Source: Bacteroidota bacterium (lineage in GTDB: Bacteria; Bacteroidota; Bacteroidia; Chitinophagales; Chitinophagaceae). Taken from it: a stretch of DNA of 64,000 nt. The position numbers and the translations under genes were made by a program. The notes below the pieces were generated by a model that did not search any database, was not told the DNA's origin, and was given only the letters and a program-made list of their open reading frames with translations. The stretch is taken from contig JAFEAJ010000026.1 in the NCBI GenBank assembly GCA_018266455.1, forward strand, positions 79,935 to 143,934, written 5' to 3'. Shown piece after piece: positions 18,744-26,970 of the stretch (positions within the stretch are counted from its first letter, which is position 1; the number at the start of each line of letters is the position of its first letter).

Positions 18744-19454
18744 GTGAAAAAAATAATAATCCCTCTTTTGCTGGCTTTTGCCTTTCAAAGATTACCTGCT
18801 CAATTCAATGGCATTCTTTATTATGAAAATGATTATTCAGATAAATGGTTTGGCACAAAGGGCAAAGTGCTCACCACCATTTATGAATCCGGTCCTCATG
18901 CCAGGATAGAATCGAGAGATACCTCTTTTTCCGGAAAAGGCGTAACCACTCAAAACCCACTCCTCATTGATTTAAGCAAGGGCACAATAACACATTTGAT
19001 TCCTAAAGCACATAGAGCAATGGTTGTTAGTATAAGCGCCTGGGAGAAAATGAACCAAAAAGCAAATGACGAAGCCCATGCAGTTTATGATTTAGAAAAT
19101 GCAGGGCAAGAAAAAATAGGCCAGTTTAGTTGCGCTCATTTTGTGCTGACAAAGAGCTATGCAAAATTAAAAACACTTAAACCTGCGCACTACGATATTT
19201 GGATTACAAAAGACCTGGGCAGCAGCAATATCAGGTATATAGGCGGATATCTATATTTATATGGCGGGATGGACTTGTACACAAAATTAGCAAATGCAGG
19301 CGGAAATGGTGTTGTGGTAAAATGGCAGTTTCAGGAAACGGGATCCTCAGCAACAACATGTATGCTGATGAGCTATAAAAAGGAAAGCCTTCCGGCTACT
19401 TTATTCAGTACTCCAGCAAATTATACCATTGTTAATGCACCAAACTTTCCTTAA
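18744..19454 (+). CDS. Exported DUF4412-like protein
   Basis: The likely start is the GTG at 18744, which opens a signal peptide VKKIIIPLLLAFAFQRLPAQ; an in-frame TTG at 18702 would add 14 polar residues and overlaps a possible promoter. The mature part of about 215 residues has the layout of the DUF4412 proteins encoded further along: a Cys-His segment (QFSCAHFVLT), DIWITKDLG, a Gly-rich LANAGGNGVVVKWQ and the ending LPATLFSTPANYTIV. Function unknown; related proteins are often periplasmic or lipid-anchored. The 290 bp before it hold only a 47-codon ORF (18450-18593), which I do not consider a gene. Confidence 0.7.
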   Translation: MKKIIIPLLLAFAFQRLPAQFNGILYYENDYSDKWFGTKGKVLTTIYESGPHARIESRDTSFSGKGVTTQNPLLIDLSKGTITHLIPKAHRAMVVSISAWEKMNQKANDEAHAVYDLENAGQEKIGQFSCAHFVLTKSYAKLKTLKPAHYDIWITKDLGSSNIRYIGGYLYLYGGMDLYTKLANAGGNGVVVKWQFQETGSSATTCMLMSYKKESLPATLFSTPANYTIVNAPNFP

Positions 19455-19625
19455 AAAACAATAAAACAAATCAGGATCTAAAACCTATCGCCAACTAAAA
19501 TATTTATTTTGAAAAACCACATTCTGTTTATTGCTGCAACTGTAGTCATAGTTTAATATTGATGCTTTAAGAAAGGAGACAACCGGGAATAAGACACCAG
19601 TAGAATATATAGTTCAGTTCAATAA

Positions 19626-21173
19626 ATGATTTCATCTTTCGGGAAAGATAAATCTTTGAATAGTCCTAATTTTATAAAACAATTTATTGAATTGAAAATT
19701 GCCTTATTCAATATTGTTTTTTTGTGCATGAAAATGGGACTTTTTGCACAGGCTTTCCCGGATATAAAATTCAACAGGCTGACTGAGAATGACGGGCTTT
19801 CAAGCACCAGTGTTACCAGTGTTACGCAAGATAAAAATGGCGTTATATGGGCCGGAACGAATAATGGGTTGAACCGTTTTGATGGATATGGATTTGCAAA
19901 ATTTTATGCCAATCCTTATGATTCAAATTCTATTAATGCCAATGAGATTGCAGGAATTTATAGCGATCATCAGGACAATCTTTGGATTATGACTTCAGCA
20001 GGGATTTGCCGTTTCAATGCGATCACTCAAAAAGCTACCGGGTTCAAAACCGATACCAACAGTCCTGCACCTTTCCGGATTTACGAAGGCTCCAATATAT
20101 GGTTTGATAAAGGGCAACAGTATCCTTATATTGTTTCTCCATCTGCATTGTATCATTTTACCGGCTACAAACAGTACCAGACCATATCCACAGGCTTTAC
20201 GCCTTTTTCTTATAAAGGATTTTCTTTTTCATCTTATTCCAAAATTGTTGAAGATAAGAATGGGCAATTATGGGCTTTCAGACAGAATAAAATTTTCAAA
20301 ATAAATGAAAATTCAAAAAAAGTTGAGAAAGAATTCGATTGCCCTAAGCCGGAGATGAACATCTTTGATGTGGTATTCGACAGTTACAACTGTTGCTGGG
20401 TAAGCAACTGGTCGAATGTACTGTATCGGTTCGATCCTGAAAAAAATTCATGGAACGAATTTTCTTTGGGAAACACTGTAAAATCTATCATAAAAAATGG
20501 AGTGGAATGGAAATGGAATGGCAGGAAATTTTTGGTTTTTTCAATTGGCGATCCAGGGCTATTGTTTATTGATGTAGCAACTTTAAAAACGCACGTTTAT
20601 CCTATTATTGGAAAAGTTGGCAACATCAATGCTCCTTTTGTTGACAGGCAAAATATTTTATGGGCGCCCACATCTGATGGCTTATATTATTGCGCGCCCT
20701 CAAATCAACTCTTTGATTTGATTCCTGTTAATGCAACTTTAAACAGCAGGGAAGATTCAGCGTATGAGTGTATCATTTATGATATGAGCGAGGAAAAAAG
20801 TGGTTATTGGATTTCACGAAGGTACGATGGCGGCATACTCAATTACGACCGAAATTGGAAATTAGAAAAGTCCTGGCCGTCTGTGGTGGAAGGCTTTGGG
20901 CCTGCCTTTGATGGCCAACTCTCTACCATCAAGGATGGATATGATTTTAAACAAATGGGGAACCTGGTGTTCGTAACCACCGAATGGGGAATGTTAACGA
21001 TTAATTTATCAACGTGGGAAAGAAAAATTTATCAATGTCCATGGACCAGAAGCATCATGCGGCTCCGCACTATTGTTCCCGAAAATAACCAAAAATGGTG
21101 GGTGCGATCTTACGATCAGGGTGTATTTTATTCAACCCTACAACGTTTCAATTTACCCGCCATTACAATGTAG
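19626..21173 (+). CDS. Propeller sensor kinase, 5' part of a frameshifted gene
   Basis: 515 residues. A hydrophobic signal-like segment around 28-45 ends in LFAQ. It is followed by two-component-regulator propeller blades (NDGLSSTSVTSVTQDKNGVIWAGTNNGLNRFDG and further LWxx...G repeats). The frame ends at 21173, shortly after KWWVRSYDQGVFY. The natural continuation is in the next frame, in the ORF from 21095 to 22780, so one ancestral gene of about 1050 codons is implied. As it stands this product has a sensor but no kinase. It would be the periplasmic, ligand-sensing half. Confidence 0.75.
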   Translation: MISSFGKDKSLNSPNFIKQFIELKIALFNIVFLCMKMGLFAQAFPDIKFNRLTENDGLSSTSVTSVTQDKNGVIWAGTNNGLNRFDGYGFAKFYANPYDSNSINANEIAGIYSDHQDNLWIMTSAGICRFNAITQKATGFKTDTNSPAPFRIYEGSNIWFDKGQQYPYIVSPSALYHFTGYKQYQTISTGFTPFSYKGFSFSSYSKIVEDKNGQLWAFRQNKIFKINENSKKVEKEFDCPKPEMNIFDVVFDSYNCCWVSNWSNVLYRFDPEKNSWNEFSLGNTVKSIIKNGVEWKWNGRKFLVFSIGDPGLLFIDVATLKTHVYPIIGKVGNINAPFVDRQNILWAPTSDGLYYCAPSNQLFDLIPVNATLNSREDSAYECIIYDMSEEKSGYWISRRYDGGILNYDRNWKLEKSWPSVVEGFGPAFDGQLSTIKDGYDFKQMGNLVFVTTEWGMLTINLSTWERKIYQCPWTRSIMRLRTIVPENNQKWWVRSYDQGVFYSTLQRFNLPAITM

Positions 21174-22780
21174 GTAAAAGCCTTGCCACCGGGAACAACC
21201 CAAGCGCCAATTACCTAATCCGCGATAAGAAAGGAAGAATATTTGAATCGACGAATGCCGGGCTTTATCAGTACAATAATGAAAAGGATACTTTTCTTCG
21301 TGTAGATCCAAAAGGCAGTTTGGTTTTTGGCGCATCTTTAATGGGAATGGCGGAGGACAATGATGGCCTGATCTGGATTGGTACGGATAACGGGCTTATT
21401 GCGTTTGATCCAGATTCGGACAGAGTAGTAAAGAGTTATACAGAAAGCAACCGGATTGGGCAGGTACAAAGAATCACGGTAGATAGCAGCCAAAATGTTT
21501 GGTTCAACAGCATTGGTGGCTATTGGTGCTGGCTCAGAAACCGGGATAAGGTCATTCAATTCAAATGCAGCCAGGGATTGCCTTACAATGATGGCGGCAT
21601 GCTCTATACCACTTCCGATGGAAGCGTATATGCCGGCGGCAACGGTGCAGTAGTCCGGTTCTATCCAAAGCGATTAATGAATTATTCCATTGTATCTGAA
21701 ACAAAAATCATCGAAGCCTTTGTGAATGATTCGTTGATGTTGTTTGGAAGAAACGCCTCTGGCGAAAAAAAATTGATACTGGAACCCCGGGAAAACAACC
21801 TGCAGGTAAATTTTGATGTAACCAATTACGACCAGTTAGACAACAACCTCTACTTCTATCAACTACAACCCGGACAAACGGAATGGCGGCAAATTGAAAA
21901 TGGAAAATTGTCATTCAACAACCTGGCTCCGGGCGATTACATACTATCAGTAAGGGGTGGTAATAAATTAACTGGGGGTTTTACCAATACGGATGTCCTG
22001 ATATTTTCAATCAAACCACATTGGTTTCAAAGCTGGTGGTTTGTTTTGCTGTGCGCCCTTTGCCTATGCGCTGTAATATATTATATCGTCATGCGCCGGA
22101 TACGGAACATCAGGAAAGAAGCTTCATTCAGACAAAAAATTGCAGAAACAGAAATGATGGCGCTGCGCTCACAGATGAACCCGCATTTTATTTTTAACAG
22201 CCTGAACGGAATTGAATATTTTATTTTGCAAAACCAGAAAAGGAACGCAAGTGTTTATCTCAATAAATTTGCAAGCCTTATCAGGATCATTCTTTCAAAC
22301 AGCAGGAAAGATGTGGTGCCCTTTGCAGAAGATATGCAAACCATCAGGCTATATCTTGACCTGGAACTATTGAGGTTTAACCACAACTTTCGGTACGTTA
22401 CGGACATTGACCAGCCCTTGCTGGATGCTGATTATGCAGTACTTCCTTTATTGATACAACCATTTGTTGAGAATGCCATTATTCATGGATTTGCATATAG
22501 TGACAGAAAGGATCTTCAACTAAAAATATCGGCTTTGCTCAGAGGTGAATATATTATTTATACAATCGAAGACAATGGCGTAGGCAGAAAAAAATCGGCT
22601 GATTATAATTCGTTGAATAAGCCCAATCACATTAGCATGGGCCTGCAGATAACACAACAACGCATCAGCATTTTTAATGAACAGCACCTGGCAAATAGTA
22701 TGATGCATATTGAAGACCTGTATGATGATAACCATCAACCATGCGGTACAAGAGTAACGGTAAAAATAAAAACAATTTAA
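21095..22780 (+). CDS. Propeller sensor kinase, 3' part with histidine kinase domain
   Basis: Residues 20-220 continue the propeller (GLIWIGTDNGLIAFDPDS). They are followed by a Y_Y_Y-type beta domain (ENNLQVNFDVTNYDQLDNNLYFYQL), a transmembrane helix (about 308-330, SWWFVLLCALCLCAVIYYIV) and a LytS-type His_kinase domain with MNPHFIFNSLNG, where His364 is the phospho-acceptor. The ATP-binding part has VENAIIHGF and EDNGVGR. The true N-terminus lies in the preceding ORF. The kinase region is closely similar to that of the next gene, so the two are paralogues. Confidence 0.8.
   Translation: MVGAILRSGCILFNPTTFQFTRHYNVGKSLATGNNPSANYLIRDKKGRIFESTNAGLYQYNNEKDTFLRVDPKGSLVFGASLMGMAEDNDGLIWIGTDNGLIAFDPDSDRVVKSYTESNRIGQVQRITVDSSQNVWFNSIGGYWCWLRNRDKVIQFKCSQGLPYNDGGMLYTTSDGSVYAGGNGAVVRFYPKRLMNYSIVSETKIIEAFVNDSLMLFGRNASGEKKLILEPRENNLQVNFDVTNYDQLDNNLYFYQLQPGQTEWRQIENGKLSFNNLAPGDYILSVRGGNKLTGGFTNTDVLIFSIKPHWFQSWWFVLLCALCLCAVIYYIVMRRIRNIRKEASFRQKIAETEMMALRSQMNPHFIFNSLNGIEYFILQNQKRNASVYLNKFASLIRIILSNSRKDVVPFAEDMQTIRLYLDLELLRFNHNFRYVTDIDQPLLDADYAVLPLLIQPFVENAIIHGFAYSDRKDLQLKISALLRGEYIIYTIEDNGVGRKKSADYNSLNKPNHISMGLQITQQRISIFNEQHLANSMMHIEDLYDDNHQPCGTRVTVKIKTI
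21126..21133 (+). other. Frameshift point joining the two halves of the propeller kinase
   Basis: At 21131 the reading frame should pass from GVFY (frame of 19626) to FNPTTFQFTRHYNVGK (frame of 21095). The base T at 21131 would have to be read twice, which means one T is missing from the run ttttattc. The same run is a plausible place for a sequencing or assembly error, so a true mutation is not proved. No slippery heptamer typical of programmed frameshifting is seen. Confidence 0.7.
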
Positions 22781-22800
22781 GATGACGAACTTGCATTTAT

Positions 22801-24879
22801 ATGACAACAATCCTTAAACGATATTTATTTTTTCTCATAATGCTTGCCTGGTTTATGCCAATGTATGGCAATGCACAGCCAGGTGATATGCCTGTGTCAT
22901 TCCCGCTGGCCTATTATAACCTAAAGTCTGATACGGCACGTATGAAGTTTTTAGTGAAATCAATCAATGATTCTCTCTATGGTGGGCAACTTCATTCGGT
23001 GTACGCATTGGCAAGCAAAGGATTGGAAATGGCCATAGAAAACCATGTAGATTCCATGAAAGGAATTTTTTACTTCTACATTGCGAAAGCATTTACTTAT
23101 GAATATAACAAGCCGGACAGTGCTATATTTTATTACAAAAAAGTGTTTCCCTATTTCAACGACAAACTGAGTTACTACAACCTTATTTCAGTCAGAGAAA
23201 TCATGATAGGGTTTCTTCACTTGGATAAAAAAGATTCTGCCTTTGCTTATCTCGATTCATTGCATAACCGATTGGATACCTTATCCCTCACCAATCCCCG
23301 CCGTTACAGCATTTCGTCGGATATGGCTACCGTGTATGAATATTATGGCATGTTCAAAACCGCTATTGCGCTGTATAAAAATTCCATTGACGGAAAGCGA
23401 AAGGCAGGTTTCCCGAAGAGTGTGGGTCTTCCAATGGCTAACCTTGCTGAGTTGTATGATGAATCGGGAGATGATACCAATGCCGTAAAATATGCACGGG
23501 AAGCTTTAGGATATTTAGCAGGAAATAATATGCCCTATAAAGGAACTGCATCTAACCTCTCGGTTTACTATAGCAATCTGAATCGAATTGATTCGGCGCT
23601 TTTCTTCAACAGACAGTCCGACTCTGTAGCAAGGCTCATGCACGACGATGCTCAGTTATATATTACTAATCCACTAAACTATGTTGATATTTTATGTGCC
23701 GAAAAAAAATTTGAAGAAGCAAAAAAAGTACTTGGTTCGGTAAAAGCATGGATGGAGAAACTTGGAGATAAAGCAGATAAGGTAAGATATTTAATATCTT
23801 CAGCCACCATTGATACGGGAATGCACCGGTTGGTGCCTGCAGCGGCTACACTTCAGAAGGCTTTGAAAATTGCTAAAGCATCGGGACAGCAGGTGTACAT
23901 TGTTTTAATATTGCAAAATCTGGCTGATGTATATTCAAAGCTGAATAACTTCCCCAGAGCATATCAATACCAACGGGAGTTTATGCTGCAGAAAGATTCA
24001 CTCACTAATGACGAAACAAAATCAAGGCTGGCAGATTTTGACGTCATGTATAAAACCCAGCAGAAAGATGAATCCATAGCCTTACTAAAGAAGAATAATG
24101 ATATTAAAGAGATTCAGTTGAAGAACAGCAGGAAAATGAATGGGCTTTATCTTGGCGGGTTTGTGTTTTTGCTTGCTGCAACAAGTATCATTTTTTATCA
24201 ATGGAACAAGAGGCAAAAGGTTCAATCGCAAAAAACAAAAGCAGAATTACAAATGCAACTATTGCGATCGCAGATGAATCCACATTTTATCTTCAATAGT
24301 TTAAACGGGATTGAATATTTTATTTTGCAAAATGAAAAACGGCAGGCAAGCGTTTACCTGAATAAATTTGCAAGCCTGATAAGAATTATACTTATCAACA
24401 GCCGGCAGGATGTGGTGGTTTTTGCAGATGATATTCAAACGATAAAACTTTATATAGACCTGGAGCTTTTGAGGTTCAATCATGGCTTCTGTTATTTTAC
24501 AGATATTGATCAGGTTTTGTTGGACAACGATTATCGCGTACCGCCTTTATTGATTCAGCCCTTTGTGGAAAATGCAATCATCCATGGATTTGGCTACAGC
24601 GATAAAAAAAACCTGATACTAAAAATAGCTGTATTGCAAAGAGGTGAATATATCGTGTACACTATTGAAGACAACGGTGTAGGCCGAACGAAAGCCGGGT
24701 CGTTCAATGCAATGAATAAACCAAATCATACAAGCCTCGGGTTACAAATTACAAAACAGCGCATAGATGTTTTTAATGAGCAACATCATTCACAAAGCAG
24801 GGTGGACATTGAAGATTTGTATGATGCCAATCAACAACCGGCAGGCACCAGGGTAACTGTAAAAGTGAAATCAATATAG
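22801..24879 (+). CDS. TPR-containing LytS-type sensor histidine kinase
   Basis: 692 residues. The signal peptide ends GNAQ (about 25). Tetratricopeptide-like helical repeats fill about 60-410, with phrases such as YYKKVFPYF, ALYKNSIDGKRKAG and AYQYQREFMLQKDSL. A transmembrane helix lies around 450-470 (YLGGFVFLLAATSIIFY), followed by a short coiled coil. The His_kinase domain has the phospho-acceptor His495 in MNPHFIFNSLNG and ATP motifs VENAIIHGF and EDNGVGR. The protein starts 20 bp after the frameshifted paralogue and ends 1 bp before the response regulator, so kinase and regulator are almost certainly a pair. Confidence 0.9.
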   Translation: MTTILKRYLFFLIMLAWFMPMYGNAQPGDMPVSFPLAYYNLKSDTARMKFLVKSINDSLYGGQLHSVYALASKGLEMAIENHVDSMKGIFYFYIAKAFTYEYNKPDSAIFYYKKVFPYFNDKLSYYNLISVREIMIGFLHLDKKDSAFAYLDSLHNRLDTLSLTNPRRYSISSDMATVYEYYGMFKTAIALYKNSIDGKRKAGFPKSVGLPMANLAELYDESGDDTNAVKYAREALGYLAGNNMPYKGTASNLSVYYSNLNRIDSALFFNRQSDSVARLMHDDAQLYITNPLNYVDILCAEKKFEEAKKVLGSVKAWMEKLGDKADKVRYLISSATIDTGMHRLVPAAATLQKALKIAKASGQQVYIVLILQNLADVYSKLNNFPRAYQYQREFMLQKDSLTNDETKSRLADFDVMYKTQQKDESIALLKKNNDIKEIQLKNSRKMNGLYLGGFVFLLAATSIIFYQWNKRQKVQSQKTKAELQMQLLRSQMNPHFIFNSLNGIEYFILQNEKRQASVYLNKFASLIRIILINSRQDVVVFADDIQTIKLYIDLELLRFNHGFCYFTDIDQVLLDNDYRVPPLLIQPFVENAIIHGFGYSDKKNLILKIAVLQRGEYIVYTIEDNGVGRTKAGSFNAMNKPNHTSLGLQITKQRIDVFNEQHHSQSRVDIEDLYDANQQPAGTRVTVKVKSI

Positions 24880-24880
24880 C

Positions 24881-25636
24881 ATGAGCATCCAGAATATAAA
24901 AGCCATATTAATAGACGATGAGCTGACCAGTTTAAAAAACCTGAAGCAGAAGATAGACGAATTTTGTAAACAAATAGTTGTAATAGGCGCTTTTGATAAG
25001 CCGGAAGAAGCTATTCCAGCGATTAGGGATTTAATGCCTGACGTGTTATTCCTCGACATAGAAATGCCTAAAATGAATGGATTCAGGATGCTTGAACAAT
25101 TGGGGGATTACAATGCTGAGATTATTTTTACGACTGCCTATAACCATTATGCGATCGATGCGCTTAGGGTCAGCGCGTTTGATTATTTAGTAAAACCAGT
25201 TGCAATTGAAGACCTGGAAAATACGGTAAAAAGACTGCTTGCAAAAAAGGAGATGCACACCCGGGAGCGCATGCACGTTCTAAAACAATCTATCAATCAG
25301 GAAAAGAGCCAGGAAAATAAAATCGCCGTGCCACTCACAGACGGCCTTGAATTTATTGTAATAAAAGACATTGTCCGCATCGAATCAAGCGCGGGTTATT
25401 CGCGTATTTTTCTGATGAAAGGTCAGCCAATCCTGGTAACCAAATTGCTCAAAGACTTTGAAGATATGTTAACCCCTTATCATTTTTTTCGGGTGCATAA
25501 TAGCCATTTGATCAATTTAAAGTATATCAAAAAATACCTTCGTGGTATTGGAGGCCAGGTGCTTCTTGAAAATGGCGACATCATTGATGTATCCCGAAGA
25601 AAAAAAGATGAATTTATCAATTTGATTCACATGTAG
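24881..25636 (+). CDS. LytTR family response regulator
   Basis: 251 residues. The receiver domain (1-120) has the acidic pocket IDDE (11-14), the phospho-acceptor Asp59 in LFLDIEMP, Thr84/Thr85 and Lys105. The C-terminal LytTR domain (about 150-250) contains the FIVIKDIVRIESSAGYSRIFL and FFRVHNSHLINLKYIKKYL blocks typical of DNA-binding LytTR domains, which recognise pairs of 9-bp direct repeats. It starts right after the TPR kinase gene. Four LytTR-type repeats lie downstream in the lipoprotein cluster (26929, 31222, 32073, 32558), so this protein is their most likely binder. Confidence 0.95.
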   Translation: MSIQNIKAILIDDELTSLKNLKQKIDEFCKQIVVIGAFDKPEEAIPAIRDLMPDVLFLDIEMPKMNGFRMLEQLGDYNAEIIFTTAYNHYAIDALRVSAFDYLVKPVAIEDLENTVKRLLAKKEMHTRERMHVLKQSINQEKSQENKIAVPLTDGLEFIVIKDIVRIESSAGYSRIFLMKGQPILVTKLLKDFEDMLTPYHFFRVHNSHLINLKYIKKYLRGIGGQVLLENGDIIDVSRRKKDEFINLIHM

Positions 25637-25654
25637 AAATCAGCCTGAAAAATT

Positions 25655-25837
25655 TCACTGAACTTTCAGTTTGCCGTTTTCGATGATGTTCACGGCACTC
25701 TCCACTGGCTTTTGCCAACTGCATTTTAACCTATGGACTTTTAAGCCATAGTCTATCAAGTGAACGAGCGTGATGTAGCTCATGTGTGGTAATATTAAAA
25801 TCAGTTCATACTGAAAACGATTGATATTGCAATGCAC
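25655..25837 (-). CDS. Short hypothetical ORF, possibly the tail of a broken gene
   Basis: 60 codons from a GTG. The composition looks coding (HMSYITLVHLIDYGLKVHRLKC) and the frame stays open upstream for about 25 more codons (to near 25910) without an ATG, which suggests the 3' end of a lost gene. I recognise no family. It is antisense to nothing and lies in the 439-bp gap after the regulator. The rest of the gap holds an IS-end-like sequence near 25981 and a short gene fragment at 26037, described separately. Confidence 0.3.
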   Translation of the reverse strand: MHCNINRFQYELILILPHMSYITLVHLIDYGLKVHRLKCSWQKPVESAVNIIENGKLKVQ

Positions 25838-25971
25838 GATGCCTGGCGCGTTAATTATTAGCAGCGTTTCGACCCTGCATATGGTTTTATTATTCTTGGG
25901 AAGGGCTTACTTCAAATGCAATCTTTCTGTCTTATCGGGGCCTGACGCCGCCGACCCCGCGTCTTTTACAA

Positions 25972-26037
25972 TTACAAATCTGTCCTAAGATTGGGGTACA
26001 TCAACTTACGCTGTTTGTTTAATTGTTGAAAGTTCAT
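25972..26037 (-). pseudogene. Truncated 5' copy of the four-TM protein gene, with an IS-end-like junction
   Basis: An ATG at 26037 on the minus strand gives MNFQQLNKQRK and then an unrelated tail that stops after 21 codons. The first 11 codons match the start of the four-transmembrane protein gene at 31979 (MNFQQLHKQRK), and about 25 bp upstream also match. The break is followed by tgtcctaagattggggtaca (25981-26000), which looks like the end of an insertion element. A deletion or transposition seems to have cut a duplicated gene. Confidence 0.45.
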
Positions 26038-26075
26038 AATGATTGTTTTTAAGTTCTAAATTTTTTTTATGAAAA

Positions 26076-26849
26076 TCAAAAACCCGCAGTTTGTTTATAG
26101 CCCGATGGCACTTCAAACATAGCGGCCGGAAAATTATCATGGCTTATTTTATTAAGCTGCGAAACAACGGTAACGGCCTTTCCGTGTGATTGAAATTTTG
26201 CAGGAAAACCCACACAACCCATTTGCTCCAGTTGATTGGCTACATTGGCATTGTATGCCAGGCCCATTCCTTTTGCAAAACTTTTTTGCATGACAGCCGG
26301 CATCGGAATATCTTTCGTCATCCACACATCTATCGTGTCTTCGCTATTCAAAAAACTTTTAACACCGGAAAAATTCATCGTTTTTAAGATTTGTGCATGT
26401 ACACAGTTCAGGCCTTGTATGCTTTCACTGCCTATTTTTGAAACAGTATATTTGGTATGCTCGTCTAAAATATCACCGCCTCTGGCAGCCGTATCTATTT
26501 TATTGATGCTGTATGTTTTTGCGCTGTCGTCTATCAGTATAGATTGTGTAGGCTTACTTACATCAGAAATGCCAATCATAATCAAAGATGGCTTACCTTG
26601 CTCAATCTTATACATTTCTATCCTGGCTTTGCCGTTGTGAGACAGATATATTTTTTGAAGCATATCCATTTTGATGTTTTTACTGGTTGTTTTCATACTG
26701 GATTCTAAATAAGTATCGCTACCTGAGCCGCCGGAGGTGGTTAATGTCGCACCGGAACCGTTTTGCTTATCATTATTGTTATTGCCGGAACAGGAACAAA
26801 ACAACGAAGTTGACAGGAGAATTGCGGAAAATAATTTTAAGTATTTCAT
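26076..26849 (-). CDS. DUF4412-like lipoprotein
   Basis: 257 residues. The lipobox LFCSC20 is followed by a Gly/Ser/Asn linker. The mature part follows the DUF4412 pattern also seen in the neighbouring genes at 26971 and 30070: STKTM... (about 50), QGLNCVHAQILK, DTIDVWMTKDIPMPA, LEQMGCVGFPAKFQ and the ending FPAAMFEVPSGYKQTAGF. Expected to sit on the periplasmic face of a membrane; biochemical role unknown. A LytTR-type double repeat (26929-26958) lies 80 bp upstream of its ATG. It is separated by about 120 bp from the gene at 26971, so it is probably its own transcript. Confidence 0.8.
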   Translation of the reverse strand: MKYLKLFSAILLSTSLFCSCSGNNNNDKQNGSGATLTTSGGSGSDTYLESSMKTTSKNIKMDMLQKIYLSHNGKARIEMYKIEQGKPSLIMIGISDVSKPTQSILIDDSAKTYSINKIDTAARGGDILDEHTKYTVSKIGSESIQGLNCVHAQILKTMNFSGVKSFLNSEDTIDVWMTKDIPMPAVMQKSFAKGMGLAYNANVANQLEQMGCVGFPAKFQSHGKAVTVVSQLNKISHDNFPAAMFEVPSGYKQTAGF

Positions 26850-26928
26850 AATTTAATTTTTGTTTTTTAGATAAAGAAGAAGTTCTATTTAAAAGTACGT
26901 TTGCTGCAAGCGCATCTTTAAAAACAAC

Positions 26929-26958
26929 CGATGAACATACTTTTAAAATCGCTAAACA
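26929..26958 (-). promoter_or_regulatory. LytTR-type direct repeat upstream of the 26076 lipoprotein gene
   Basis: On the plus strand the repeats are cgatgaaca (26929-26937) and cgctaaaca (26950-26958), exactly 21 bp apart. Reading the minus strand and shifting the register by a few bases to the GTT core, the halves are TATGTTCAT (promoter-proximal) and AATGTTTAG. Each matches 8 of 9 positions of the published LytTR pattern [TA][AC][CA]GTTN[AG][TG]. Between the repeat and the gene is the 23-bp block gcttgcagcaaacgtac (minus strand), also found before the gene at 31979. Confidence 0.75.
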
Positions 26959-26970
26959 TTTGACTGAGTT

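Noticed and set aside
21126..21133. Programmed ribosomal frameshift in the propeller kinase
   Set aside because: No slippery heptamer or downstream pseudoknot is evident; a missing T by mutation or sequence error is simpler.
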